Shown: positions 48,168-59,891, numbered from the stretch's first letter. The stretch: 64,000 nucleotides of DNA from Melitaea cinxia (GCF_905220565.1 NC_059394.1:5029501-5093500), one strand, 5' to 3'. The notes: a model not told the origin generated them from the sequence alone. A program made the numbers and translations.

Positions 48168-48411
48168 TTCACACACAGTCGGTCGTCTGTACCTATGGTA
48201 AGCAACTTAATGCTTGTGTTATAGGTAACAGCCGGCTGATATTGCTATATTTTTTAAAAAAATAAATATAATAATAATATAATATAATAATAAAATAATA
48301 ATAATTACACCCCGACTCAGAGTGGGAATAGAGCCCAATACCTCCTAGAGCAGAAAACAGAGTTACTCAAACTGCGACAACGGACTAGTCCTAACGGTTA
48401 ACCTAATTTTT
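48168..48411 (-). mobile_element. tRNA-type SINE, copy 2
   Basis: On the minus strand it reads GTTAGGACTAGTCCGTTGTC, a B-box-like GGGCTCTATTCCC (plus strand 48324-48336), CTGAGTCGGGGTG, an AT-rich spacer, then CAGCCGGCTGTTACC, TATAACACAAGCATTAAG, TTGCTTACC and CGACCGACTGTGTGTG. Tail and middle match copy 1 at 45.8 kb. The AT spacer is an expanded (AAT)n-like tract at 48265-48307. There is no clear target-site duplication. Confidence 0.7.
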
Positions 48412-49111
48412 GGAAAATAACTTATAATAAAAATTTTCATACTGTTACTTATTATATTATATAAAATATAAAATATATTTTTAAATAAACTTTTAAAAAT
48501 TGTCCATAAACAATATTAAATTAAAATTTTTATTTTGAAATTCTATTTATTTATTAATATTTCAAACTTATGCTGGGTCAGTCAGTAATTCGGTCAAATA
48601 TAATTATTTCACATATTTCGAATTTTAATAAGTAAAGTAATTAACGAATTCAAAATTACTGCATAAAATTATTTAAATTACCTCTCACATAGATCAAGAC
48701 GTTAACAAATACAAATTGTAATTAAAATACGCGTATAAAAACTTTAGTGCTGTTTCACTAAAAATATGGGTCTAACTTAATTAAAATACTATAGTTAATT
48801 TATATATGTGGGTGTTAATAATAACACGCTTATGTTGTGAATCTTGATAATATATAGACAGTAATATGCAGTCAAAATAACGTTTTTCATTTTTTTCTTC
48901 AGACTTATATGTTAATACAAAACCTCTACTATGAGCATATACGTTCTATTTGTATTTTGTTACATAGTTATTACGTTCGTATAAATAATGAGTTATTATA
49001 ATCGTTACAGCTATTTAAGATTTTATTGATTACAAAGAAACATATTAATTATTTTTTCAGTTCCGTTTACGGCTTTGTAATATATAATAATAATAAAATT
49101 TTGAAAAGTTA
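48412..49111. other. AT-rich non-coding DNA
   Basis: No gene or recognised repeat. Confidence 0.5.
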
Positions 49112-49305
49112 TCCCTACTAATAATGTAAATGTGAATGTATGTAAGTTTGTATTTTACGCTTTCACGCGAAAACTACTTAATCGATCATCATGAAACTTT
49201 GTATAGGTAAATATTCTTGGAGGTATTAGATACTTCTACATAGGATACTTTTCTAATACTTATTTAATAGCTTTCAATGCGGGCGAAGCCGCGAGTAAAA
49301 GCTCG
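49112..49305 (+). mobile_element. Degenerate Helitron-like element
   Basis: It opens A|TCCCTACTAATAATGTAAAT and closes with the hairpin GCGGGCGAAGCCGCGAGTAA followed by AAGCTCG|T, where CTCG replaces the expected CTAG. The hairpin stem is the same as in the 27.9-kb Helitron. The middle contains ACGCTTTCACGCGAAAACTA and ATCATGAAACTTTGTATAGG, typical of small lepidopteran repeats. It is non-coding. Confidence 0.65.
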
Positions 49306-51059
49306 TAAGCATATAAAAAAGGCTGAGATGGCCGTAAAAGAAAAAGCGTACAATGCTACGCACAGCTTACAGGCTCGGTAGCGGCGCACGCGTAGATCGA
49401 AGTTACGCAACTGTAACAATTGCTAACCACTTGCGATAGTACATAATTATTTCTTAGCAGTTGGATCAAATAATTAATCTAAAGAAATATAAATTCTTAT
49501 TAATTTCAAAAACTTTTAAATCGATGTTTTATTTCACACGACATTATCAGTAAAATAACGAATTAAATCTAATTCTTTAATTCTGTGCCAAAACACTTAA
49601 TTATATAATTAAAAATATTTTTATCTTTAATTTTAAACTAAATGTTCTTTATACTAAATATAGCACAGCTATTATTACTTTTATTAATTTTAATGTACTG
49701 TCAAATATGAGGTAACAAAGATATTATAAAACGTTTTATTTCATAATAAGATTTATTTTGTATTCTTTTTATACAAAATCTTAAATTGTTTTAAATCATG
49801 AATCATACGGAATCCTTTTGGCGAATAACACTTTACATATAAATTAATAATTAAAAATTTGTGAAAATAAATAAATGCATCATACATAAATAAAAACTAA
49901 TGCAAAATATCTATTCTGAATATAAATTTAAATCGATCATTGAATAAATTAGTTTTATATTATTTATTAAATTATCTGTAAAAGCTGTTCGTTTAAAGCA
50001 TGTTATTGTTCTTTTTTTTTAGTAAAATGCACTTCATCTATTGAGTATATAGAAAACGAAAGTACAATTCACGGTGCAAAAGTGTGATCAGCATAATATA
50101 TTATTGAATTAGATCAATTCAAGCAATTTCTAATCTATTACATAAGCACGTGAAACTTAGTTGGTTTATTTCTTCAATACAAATTTATATTATTCTAATA
50201 TTTAAATAAAAAAACAATGCGTATTTTTGTTTTTATCATAATGATAACATCGTAAAATTACACAACGATCAACAACAATTACGTAAATTTAATAATATAC
50301 TTTTTGCATTCGACTACGTGTAAGAATTTTTTTTAAAACAGCGTTAAATATTCAAAAGAGAGTTTATTTAAGTTGCATGAAGTGACGCAAGAGACGAGAA
50401 GAAAGTTACGTTTGATTATATTAATTTGACTTTGAACTGTTTGGCTTGCATTTTTGTATGCTTTAATTTTTTTGGAATTTTTATTATTGAGGTTAAAATT
50501 TTGATGTAAGAAATATTTATACTTATAACGTATATTACTGTAACGTATTTGACGTAAGTATGATAATATTTTTATAGTAATTAATTTTTCAGTTATAAGC
50601 AGTCATTATTGTTGTTACGTACTTCAATTATTACTTACAAATAAATTTATGATAATTATAAGTAAAACAGTAAACCTCTATAAATCAAGTGTGGAATAAT
50701 CCTGTTTTGTTTTCCTGTGCAATTTAATTGATGCAAACGCATCGTGAAAATTTCAACCGCAGCAATGTAGTTCAATAAATAACGAGTTTATTTGCGAATT
50801 TCAATACTTACAAGCTTTGTGATAAATTAGTCAATTGTTTGTAAATTTTATTTTTAATTAGTACTGCTACTACTATATTTGTAATACTTATAAAGTACTA
50901 AATTAATATATTATAATTCTAAGGTAATTTTAGAGTTAATCATAACTCACTTTAAGTTCAATATTTCTTGAAATGTTATTTGTAGATTAAAAATTGGCTG
51001 AATTGATAATTAAAACATTTATTTTAGGTGTTCATAAATTATTTCCTGAAAGTGCATAC
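49306..51059. other. Non-coding; probably intron 1 of the minus-strand gene
   Basis: This directly follows the splice donor at 51059/51058 in the minus-strand direction. No second exon was recognised. A GC-richer stretch at 49321-49440 (GGCTCGGTAGCGGCGCACGC) has no clear frame or splice sites. The rest is AT-rich. Confidence 0.4.
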
Positions 51060-51108
51060 CTGCAATAATAGCTAGCGTAAGAAGTGCGGTAGCGCTGAGA
51101 GACTTCAT
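51060..51108 (-). CDS. First coding exon encoding a signal peptide
   Basis: On the minus strand ATG at 51108-51106 starts MKSLSATALLTLAIIA, followed by one base (G) of the next codon and the donor CAG|GTATGC. This is a textbook secretory leader: Lys at position 2, a hydrophobic core of Ala/Leu/Ile, and small residues near the end. An in-frame TGA at 51117-51115 shows translation cannot start further upstream, and AAGATGA is a good start context (A at -3). A phase-1 intron right after the leader is usual for insect secreted proteins such as cuticular, chitin-binding or odorant-binding proteins. The mature protein lies on exons not identified, at lower coordinates, so the product cannot be named. 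Confidence 0.72.
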
Positions 51109-51260
51109 CTTAGATCACTGAACACGAACACTGCACTACACTTCACCACCGACTCATAGCGCGACTTGACGCGCGAGAGTTCAGCGCGTTAGTGATTGCG
51201 ATACCAAGCGCCGCCGTGGTAGGTAGTGGGGAGGTCAGGACTAGGAAGCGAAATGTCAGG
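51109..51260 (-). promoter_or_regulatory. 5' UTR and promoter region of the secreted-protein gene
   Basis: A sharp CpG-rich island in AT-rich DNA, with GCGCGACTTGACGCGCGAGA and GCGCCGCCG on the plus strand, lies just upstream of the start codon. An initiator-like TCAGTG is at 51121-51116 (minus), only 8 nt before the ATG. An alternative start is near the GAGTCGG about 45 nt upstream of the ATG. No strong TATA box is seen. The transcription start is not resolved. Confidence 0.5.
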
Positions 51261-51940
51261 GATACAGACTGGATGGGGAGATTTTCGTTTGCAAGTTTTT
51301 CGTATTCGATATTTCAGTATAATATAAATTCTTTTCAAGTTGCAATGAATCGAAGTTCGAAAAGAAGTCGATTTGTTATATATAACAAAAACATTAAATT
51401 AAATTGTTTTCATTTTCATTTTGGTAAATAGACTTTTCTGATCTACGAAATGGTATGTTAGATGGATTTCGATTTTAGAAATGGTATTGACATTTTTTTG
51501 GTTGTTATTGTAATAAGAAATAACAATCATTCAATTGTAAAAAAAAATTATAAAGTATATAATAAGAATAATTCTGTGAAACTGCTAAAATTCCAAACCT
51601 TTTTTTTCTGCGAATTTAAAACAAAGATAATCTATACTTAAATTGCAAGATATTCAACAGTGTATAATTCAAATAATACAGAATTCTTCACAAGCGTTCT
51701 ATGATTTCATAATACTCGTAATTTACCTTTTAAAACTGGTCAAGGTTTCGTTAAATCGTAATTTCCTTCAATTGTGTAGTGATGAATGATTGGAAATCAA
51801 ATTGCTTAGAAGAACAAATTCCTATGATTACTACTAAACAAATCACACATTGCTTTTTTATTAGCATAAAGTTACTTTATATGTTTCTCATTAAAGCCTA
51901 GAATAGGATTTGAATAATTAATTTCAATTTATATATATAA
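51261..51940. other. AT-rich upstream DNA of the minus-strand gene
   Basis: No gene. It probably holds upstream regulatory sequence of the exon at 51.1 kb; no particular site stands out. Confidence 0.45.
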
Positions 51941-52227
51941 CTAGCTGACCCGGCGAACTTCGTATCGCCTAACACAAACTTTATCGTATGGTATTAAAGT
52001 TCAAATTGACTTTTAAGTATTATCACAAATCTTTTGTATGGGAGTATAGAAAAGTGTTGTTTTTAGACTTTTTCAGGAAATTAATTTTTTTTTTGAATTT
52101 TTCTCTCCGAAACAACCATCCTCGTACTTCAAGGAATATTTTAAAAAAAGAATTAGCGAAATCGGTCCAACCGTTCTCGAGTTTTGCGCTTAGCAACACA
52201 TTCAGCGACTCATTTTTATATTATAGA
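51941..52227 (-). mobile_element. Helitron-like element, 287 bp
   Basis: On the minus strand it starts A|TCTATAATATAAAAATGAGT (52227) and ends GCCGGGTCAGCTAG|T (51941). Internal blocks include GAACGGTTGGACCGATTTCG and CATACGATAAAGTTTG. Both ends are intact and the A/T insertion rule holds. An overlapping 80-codon plus-strand frame is an artefact. Confidence 0.85.
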
Positions 52228-53425
52228 TAACTATCCTTCTATATGTTTATATAATATTTAAATACAATTTTTAAGTATATGCAACAATATATAAATATAT
52301 TTATAAAAGAAAAAAGTATATTTCAATGTTATCTATTTCTGAGCAAGCGACTGCGGGATTGCGTTGATGTCTTTTCTTTCTAACATAAAATTGCATTATA
52401 TTTTTTTTTTTCGTTCATTTCTACGGCGAACTTTTTGCGATAGTTTTTCTAAAAGAAACTTTTTAATAATCATATTACAAAATGAGACCCTTTGAACATC
52501 CCACTGCTGGGCATAGGTGTCGTCTTATATAAAGGAAACATATTCTCCACTGAAAGTTTTTGTAACTTTGTATTCGTGTGAGTGTCAACATTTTCTTGCG
52601 ATACATGCACGTTTCCTTTTCTCCAGCATCATAAAAAAATCAGCAAACAATGAGAAACTCTATATAACTATAACTTTTTCATAATCTTATATAATTGTAA
52701 TAAATTAGGTAATATTGCTTTTCATTGAAATATTACAATGAAATGAAATTGTAATATGTTTCACATATAAACGCAGTTCAATAAAATTTAAAGAATCCCT
52801 ATTAGTTATAGCTCTTGATCTCAGTTTGTACATTTAATAATAATAGTTCGTCATTTGCACCAATAATACATAAACGTATTCATTTTGAAAATAAATCTCA
52901 ACATAACCCCTATATTTATGAAGTTGCGGGATTTTTTGTAAAAAATTACAATACTGTGCCATGTACATCAACTTATTTATATGTGCCACGGCGTGTTTAT
53001 TATTTCTTTGTACATAACTTTTCTCATATAGTTCATAATAATTTTATCCCAAGTCATATACGTAAATTGTTACACGGTGGCTGGGTCGACCTTGTGCTCG
53101 ATACCAAGAAAGTCTTGGTGTTACAAGCATTGGTTAAATTAAAAACTTTTTATATCACTTGTTTTTTTTTTTTTTTTGTTTAGTGTATTTCTAATGGAAA
53201 TTACTCAACATGTTTTTGTCTAATTTCGAAGTACGCGTTTAGCAACACAGGTGTAGTCAGTCTTTATTAATAGAAAATAAAGTATATCAATTAAATGTTG
53301 TGGATGTTGATACTTTTAAGACTTTATTTTAAGTTATGTCTTAGTTTCACAATGACGTACTATCCGATCTAAGGCTGGTTCTATGTTCAAGACGGATTTC
53401 GTCTTCTTCTAACCTAACAATATTC
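52228..53425. other. Non-coding DNA with an old RTE-like fragment
   Basis: A degraded RTE-like tail (CATCCCACTGCTGGGCATAG) lies at about 52497-52520, with other eroded repeat sequence up to 52630. A 122-codon frame at 52815-53183 starts at TTG, is rich in F/Y/H and has no recognisable domain; it is not called. Confidence 0.45.
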
Positions 53426-53435
53426 AGTACAAGAT

Positions 53436-53811
53436 TCAATTCATTGGCCTTAGTCCGTCTATTGAAGACGATTTAGACAGTGTCAAACAGACACTGTGTC
53501 GCCTAGGACACTCTTCATGAAAACGCAGAGTTGCCTAAGCTCTGCGCCACCCTCTCGACCTCACTGGCTAGGCCCACAGGAACGACGAGTCGATACGTGT
53601 GGAGCCAATTCGGCTGCAGGAGTCTTTCGCATTTTAGAGCTATGCCACGAATGCTTGACGAAGATCCCATTCCGGGTTTCAAATGAAGTTTTCGTTCTCC
53701 AGGACCCTGATGATTTTAGGTTAGGCTAGGTTTATCCCTCGGTCGCCTTTTACGATCCCCACGGGAAGAAAGAGGGTGGTGCTATTCTACTCGGCCGACA
53801 CCACATGGTAA
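53436..53811 (-). mobile_element. SINE with alternative LINE-type tail
   Basis: A 10-bp target-site duplication, AGTACAAGAT, at 53426-53435 and 53812-53821 defines a complete 376-bp insert. The minus-strand head (GTCGGCCGAGTAGAATAGC, CACCCTCTTTCTTCCCGTGG, GATCGTAAAAGGCGACCGAG) matches the head of the SINE at 31.4 kb. The tail differs: GAGTGTCCTAGGCGACACAG, TGTCTGTTTGACACTGTC, then GGACTAAGGCCAATGAAT. That tail recurs at 61.4 kb. A 77-codon plus-strand frame inside is not a gene. Confidence 0.85.
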
Positions 53812-53821
53812 AGTACAAGAT

Positions 53822-54506
53822 AATGTAAATGATTAATACAATACTCACTATTTATTATTACAATATGTCACATTTTTTTTAATTATGGAGTTATGCTATA
53901 TCAAGATTTTTTGAAGAATAACCTTTTAAGTTTTAGTTTTGGGTCTTGTCAATAGAACTATCATCTAAAAAAGACCTTACATAAACATTGTTTTACTATT
54001 GAAGTGCTTTTAAAAATTACAGGAATAAAAATTAAAAGCGAATAAATTGTGATTTTAATTTTTTTTTAAAGGAAAACTTTATACAAAATGTTCGAATCGG
54101 AGTTAAATTTTTAACAACAGGTTTTTACGTTTTTTTATTTTTATTTTTAGCTAGTGGTAAGAAGTAACAATATATATTTAATATATGCAAACAGTAGAAT
54201 TATCAGATTACATTGTTCAATGTAACTTACACAAGATCAATTTATTCAATTATTCACTGCGTCGTTATCGATTTTCTGATAAGAGCAATGCATCGATGCA
54301 AGATTACATAAAGCCGAAAGCGATCTGTGTAACACTTTCCATTTCGCGAAGGTAGCGACCGACTGCCCGCATTACTGACACAGTACATACAATAATCAAC
54401 CCACTTGTGTGATAATAATCATTATTAGGTTTGTGTATTGTTATATAATGATATTATTACACTTATTGGATTATTCGTAATTGTAAATTGTTCGCTTTTT
54501 ATTTTA
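53822..54506. other. AT-rich non-coding DNA
   Basis: No gene. A patch at 54290-54370 (AAGCCGAAAGCGATCTGTG, GCGAAGGTAGCGACCGACTG) is GC-richer without an informative frame. Confidence 0.45.
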
Positions 54507-54930
54507 AGGGTTCCGTACCTCAAAAGGAAAAAACGGAACCCTTATAGGTCCACATCGTTGTCCATCTGTCTGTCAAGACCCTATTTCGCAGGAACGCGTG
54601 GAGGTATCAAGTTGAAATTCATACCAAATACTCAAATCTACTGTCCCTTGGAGCTGTGAAAAAAATCAAATTTGTAAGCCAACAAGGTCAAACGATACAG
54701 CCATTTATACTGAAAATTTAAGGCACTCGCAAGGGAATCAAAACCTACTGCTCCCCGTTAACTCAAAATTTTGAAATTTGATACCAAGCAACGTCTTATA
54801 AATAAAGGTTTTATTCACATCATATTAAATTTTTAGTTACATCATAAAACAAAAATATTTTAAATAATTTTATTTGTACGGAACCCTCGGTGCGCGAGTC
54901 AGAGTCGCACTTGGTCGGTTTTTTTTCTCT
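54507..54930. repeat. Interspersed repeat with AGGGTTCCGTA ends
   Basis: The left side starts AGGGTTCCGTACCTC, with a near complement ACGGAACCCTT about 20 bp on forming a hairpin. The right side has TACGGAACCCTCGG, then GTGCGCGAGTCAGAGTCGCA, CTTGGTCGG and a T-tract. I recognise these phrases as a very common lepidopteran repeat of uncertain class. The inverted AGGGTTCCGTA/TACGGAACCCT pair could be terminal repeats of a DNA element; the T-tract could instead be a retroposon end. It is non-coding. Confidence 0.65.
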
Positions 54931-57900
54931 CTAATTATACAATAATGTCTCGTGCAGCAAATAATCGCAATGTTTTTGCAAATTTTATATCAAAAGTTTC
55001 AGTAAAAATCTAAATTTTAGAATAATCATATTTCATCTGCAATTTTTAATGAAATTTAAAACAAAATGAACAATCCTTCAATTTAAAAATCAAACTTTTT
55101 CAACGCTCTGTTCTTTTATATTTATTTTGATTTTTCCATTTAAAAAGCAATGTAACCTTAAAAGCAAGTTCGATATACATTTTAGATATCTACCTAGGAA
55201 TTGCAATACGGAAAACTGGATCCGGTAATCCGGCGGATCCGGTATCAGTATACATCTGCCGAATCGGGTACCAGTTGCAAATTTTCGGAAAAAACAAGGT
55301 CTGTTAAAAGATAAAGCATGGTGCTTGTGTACGAATACTTTAACGCTAAGGTAAAATACTTGATTGACAGTTTAAAGTACGATGATATAATAGATGCGTT
55401 ATCGTATGCTAAAGGTATTTGACTCTATTAAAAGCTAAAACAACACTGAAATTGCTTATTTATTATATCATGTTATGCACTGATTTATCCGAAGCGCTAC
55501 ATGCCACAATTAATGAGTGTTACATTACAGTTACAGCAATATTGATATACTTACAGAATTTTAAGAAATACTACAAACTAGGTATATTATGGTGTTCCGT
55601 AACGGTAAGCCGTTTGGCTTATATCGAATATCGATAGTTTTATCGAATATCCGAATAAAAATCTATCCGTAACGGAAACCGATATAAAGTTTCGGATAAT
55701 TTTGAATATGGGGAACGAATCTAAATAGTGTATATTGTATTCGGTTTTTAGATTATGCCGTGCACGTCCTTTTTTATAATAACGTCAATCAATTAAACAG
55801 ATTAACAAAAATATTTTTCTTCTTTACTTTATAAGTACACGCGTGTGTTTAAGTAGGTGAAGTTTTTCTAATGAGTAGTTTAGAAAACGTTACTGTATTA
55901 ATTATTTACGAGTTGTGTTAATTACATCATAACGTTAGGCTCAAAATTCTGATTTCGAAGTGATGTCCAACAGACCGACGCATTGCAAAATAACATATGA
56001 GGAAATAAATTACTTTATTGATTACAAGTTTTTGAGTAATGTTGCGAAATAACAAGCTGTTGTTTAAAAAGGCGTGCTTTTTACGATTGATTGTACGCAA
56101 CATTTTAGCGGTCCGTAATCTTAAGATTTTTTCATACAACAATAAAAGAATTACGATAATTTAATTTAAAAATAAATATCTATCGCAGTTTAACTATTAC
56201 ACATTTTTGTTTAATTTTCTCACAAAAAATAACATATTTAATGAATATATAATTCACAATTAACCAACCTCATGTACTTGCTAAATGCAACAATCGTAAA
56301 AGAACACAGGGTCAAATTACGCGTCTGTAATACATTAGCGAGAGCTATTGTTGAAATAATAATTAAGCAATTTGTTATCAACCGGCCCCATCTCGTCTAG
56401 CCATTGTACCATTACCTTAGGGTCCTCCCTTGTATCGCCATTTCAAACATCGTGTGGGGTTAAAAATAAACTGAAGAGGTCAATTTATACTGGTAAAGTA
56501 TTATAATTTATACAGACAACGACACAGACGTACACTTCAATTTATTTAAATTTAAATTTTAATTCAATGGATTAAAGTTGTTATTTGAAATGAAACAAAT
56601 AACAAAATATTATTGATATTATGAAAATTAAGGTATGTTATAATATTAATGTGGTCATTTATAAATCATTTATCATACAATTCGCGTTACACATATAAGG
56701 TTTTTGTAATGGGTGCTTTGTCTAGATACAATTGAATTGTTTCGTTTGCTAAAAGCTTGTAATTGTTGCACAGCCGTTATCGTAACTCATTTGCATCGTA
56801 TCGTATTATTCTTATAAGCTACCAAAATTAGAAAATACAATATTCGACAATAATGCAGCTCTTGGAACGAAGGTTCTTGTTTCGAACTCTTGTTATGTGT
56901 GGCCTTAACATTTTTTAAATATTTGAAATATATTATCAACCACAATAATAACCTTGAACCTTATTCAAATAATTTATATAAATTAAAGATACACTAATAA
57001 ATATTTAATACAAAAATAAAGGTAAATAATGGGTAAATATTAATGTCGCGCGCCTTTTCTTTACTAATTAAGTCGAAAATTTATGCATTAATTAAAAATA
57101 ATAGACACGTTACACTACAATTTCTGAGGTGGTAAGGGCAAATCAGTGCAATGTACGCCCACTTACATCTCCTAGCGCGAAGAATCCAATCGATTTTTTT
57201 TTTATCCTTCTATAGGAGGCTTAGTTGTAAGCTAAGATCTACGACGTCAATAAATTTAGTCAATGCCCTCGAAAGGACTTTGAAACACTTCTACATTTCT
57301 AAAAAGAAACCATTCCTTTAAACTAGTATAAATTCTTAAGCAATGATAGCAATATAGTTTCGCATTTCGATTTGTCCGTTCAAATCGATTGCTTGGTTTG
57401 AAATTTAAGATTATATTTATTCAAATTGTAATATGTTGTAATTTTTTTTTTGCAATCAATTTTTTTATGGTATTTAAGGTTATATTTACAGTTATTATTT
57501 AATTTTGATTATTACTTTAGATTTCTGATTTTGAATAGAATATTTCCTGCGATGCTCTAACTTAATTAAAACAATTTATTAATATACTCCTAAAATAAAA
57601 TAAATTAGTTTAAGCGATATTTCTACTGTTCATAAAACAATTCACAACTTCGGAACTAAATATTTACAGATAGTTTTGGTATTGGAGTGTCTGTTTTTAA
57701 TATTAAAATAATCGCTTACTTAATTTTAAATTAATACTAAATACATATATGTGGATGTATACACGGTACATATACCAAAATAACATTTTTTTTTTTACAA
57801 TTTTTGTCTATCTGTCTGTCTATTTATTTGTTCTGGCTAATCTCTAACGACTAAATAAATTTTGATGGGACTTCCACCATTAGATAGCTGATGTAATAAG

Positions 57901-57955
57901 TAGTAACTTAAACTAAAAATAATATATAAAAGTATTAGAAATTTATTTATTTGAT
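54931..57955. other. AT-rich non-coding DNA
   Basis: No supported gene. A small block at 55210-55270 is rich in GGATCCGG/CCGGCGGATCC, and 55590-55720 has repeated TCGAATATC/ATCCGTAACGG motifs; both look like degenerate simple repeats. The rest is AT-rich with T-runs (57190, 57440, 57790). Confidence 0.45.
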
Positions 57956-58545
57956 GTGCTATCCCGCTCTATTCCGTTCTGTTCTATTATTCTATCCTGT
58001 TCTATTTTGTTCTATTCTGTTCTATTTTGTTCCATTCTGTTCTATTCTGTTCCATTCTGTTCCATTCTGTTCCATTCTGTTCCATTCTGTTCCATTCTGT
58101 TCCATTCTGTTCCATTCTGTTCCATTCTGTTCCATTCTGTTCCATTCTGTTCCATTCTGTTCCATTCTGTTCCATTCTGTTCCATTCTGTTCCATTCTGT
58201 TCCATTCTGTTCCATTCTGTTCCATTCTGTTCCATTCTGTTCCATTCTGTTCCATTCTGTTCCATTCTGTTCCATTCTGTTCCATTCTGTTCCATTCTGT
58301 TCCATTCTGTTCCATTCTGTTCCATTCTGTTCCATTCTGTTTCATTCTGTTCCATTCTATTCCATTCTGTTCTACTCTGTTCTACTCTGTTCTACTCTGT
58401 TCTACTCTGTTCTATTCTGTTCTATTCTATTCTGTTGTATTCTGTTCTATTCTATTCTGTTGTATTCTGTTCTATTCGGTTCTATTCTATTCGGTTCTAT
58501 ACTATTCTATACGGCTCTATTCGATTCGATTTTATTTTCTATTCG
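57956..58545 (+). repeat. 10-bp minisatellite, TCCATTCTGT
   Basis: At least 29 consecutive exact TCCATTCTGT units occupy 58051-58340. On both sides are diverged units based on TCTATTCTGT, TCTACTCTGT and 5-bp TCTAT/TCGGT variants. The homogeneous core with diverged edges fits unequal exchange or slippage. Since 10 is not divisible by 3 and the unit has no stop in any frame, long frames with 10-residue periods (PFCSILFHSV; EWNRMEQNGT on the other strand) appear by necessity and are not genes. Confidence 0.97.
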
Positions 58546-59577
58546 ATTTTCTACTATGGAAGGAACAATCTTTACTATGGAAAGTTTTGTTTTAACGAGA
58601 AAATAATAGTTTACATAAATGTAAATATACATTCTTAGACGTAACTGTAATAGTATTAAAAAAAAAATATAAAATAAATGTTATTATCTATTTCACATCA
58701 CCGTAAGCTATTGAAGCGTGAAATTCGACCAGTTGAGCTTTTCTATTACAAGTATGTATATTCCTAAGAGAATAAAAAGCTTAAGTAAAAATTTATTGTT
58801 ATTGAAGACTGAATTTTCTATTTTAAAAATCATTTGTTTGTCAATCTGACTGTCTTTATTTTACGCTGCATACTGCGCCGAAACTACTGCAGTGCTATTA
58901 CTCAACGGCTTTGATTGAAAACGAGATGGTACAGTACACAGAATACGTAAATAAATAAAAAAACCTTCGCTGACTTTGTGTGTCGCTGTGCTAATTAACT
59001 TTTATCTAATTTTTAATTTTTTCTAAATATCATATTCTACTCGAACCTAAACAAAATTCTCATAAGAAAATCAATATATCTCATATTGAATTCTAAAACA
59101 TATATTTCACTCTATTCGAAGAAGATTAAGTTCCAGTTCCTTCTCGATAACATGCTAAAAAACCTTAGCTATTGGTACATATTTGCATGTCAGTTGCATG
59201 CGGAGTTCCTACGCAAACTGTTGCAGTAAAATTTATTGCAAATGGTTAGTGGTTACAGTAAAAAAAAAACATTTAAAATACTATAAACGGAATATTGTGA
59301 AACATTATAACATTATTATGAAACGTAATAATGTGTTTTTGTTTTAATCACTGAAGCTTTTTAATTAAATTCTTTTTTTTTCTCTTTCAGTACATTTACG
59401 AAGGTCCTATGTGTTAATATTCGATGAATCACTTGTCAGAAAGGAAAGATAAATAGCTCTACCCACGACTTCTTTCGCGCTTATTATCACTTTCATCAAG
59501 AATATAAAAAGATATTCGCCAGTTTAAGATAAGTCGTATGTTCAAAGATTCCTGAATATTCAGAATTTTACACTTAA
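58546..59577. other. AT-rich non-coding DNA
   Basis: No gene. A fragment at 58840-58920 (TACTGCGCCGAAACTACTGC) resembles internal parts of small Helitron-like repeats. Confidence 0.45.
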
Positions 59578-59709
59578 TCTATATATATATAAATGAATGT
59601 TTGTCATTTAATCATGTTATGATCTGTAGTGTTGTTCATAAGCCCACAAAGGTTTCTGAGTTAGTACGACCAAAAAATAAGCATAGCAACACGCGCAGGG
59701 TACAGCTAG
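59578..59709 (+). mobile_element. Intact 132-bp Helitron-like element
   Basis: It starts A|TCTATATATATATAAATGAA and ends CGCGCAGGGTACAGCTAG|T. It is the uninterrupted relative of the minus-strand element at 29.4-30.7 kb, sharing TCATGTTATGATCTG and CCCACAAAGGTTTCTGAGTT. It contains the equivalent of the sequence where the R1-clade LINE inserted. Confidence 0.85.
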
Positions 59710-59809
59710 TACTAGATAAAAGTGAAAGAGATAAAAGATTAATTGAGAAATAATGCTAAAAAACTGAAATATTTACGAAATCGGTAATAAAATCGGAATA
59801 TGTTTATAT

Positions 59810-59881
59810 CATCATCATCATCATCATTTCAGCCTATCGCAGTCCACTGCTGTACATAGGCCTCCCCAAGTTCGCGCCAGA
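59810..59881 (-). mobile_element. RTE LINE 3'-end insertion, 72 bp
   Basis: A 10-bp target-site duplication, ATGTTTATAT, lies at 59800-59809 and 59882-59891. The minus strand reads GGCGCGAACTTGGGGAGGCC, TATGTACAGCAGTGGACTGC, GATAGGCTGAA, then (ATG)n. This is closer to the RTE copy at 19.3-20.2 kb (GCGCGAACTTGGGGAGGCC, GTGGACTGCGATAGGCTGAA) than to the SINE tails, so it is a dead-on-arrival LINE copy. Confidence 0.88.
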
Positions 59882-59891
59882 ATGTTTATAT

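Noticed and set aside
52815..53183. 122-codon plus-strand frame
   Set aside because: It starts at TTG, is biased to F/Y/H/N as expected of AT-rich DNA, ends in a poly-F run from a T-tract and has no domain.
55210..55720. GGATCCGG-rich and TCGAATATC-rich blocks as hormone or insulator sites
   Set aside because: They look like degenerate simple repeats; no recognisable binding-site consensus with proper spacing.
57951..58638. Several frames of 97-216 codons with 10-residue repeats on both strands
   Set aside because: They follow from a 10-bp stop-free minisatellite unit; all register shifts are open, so length has no coding meaning.
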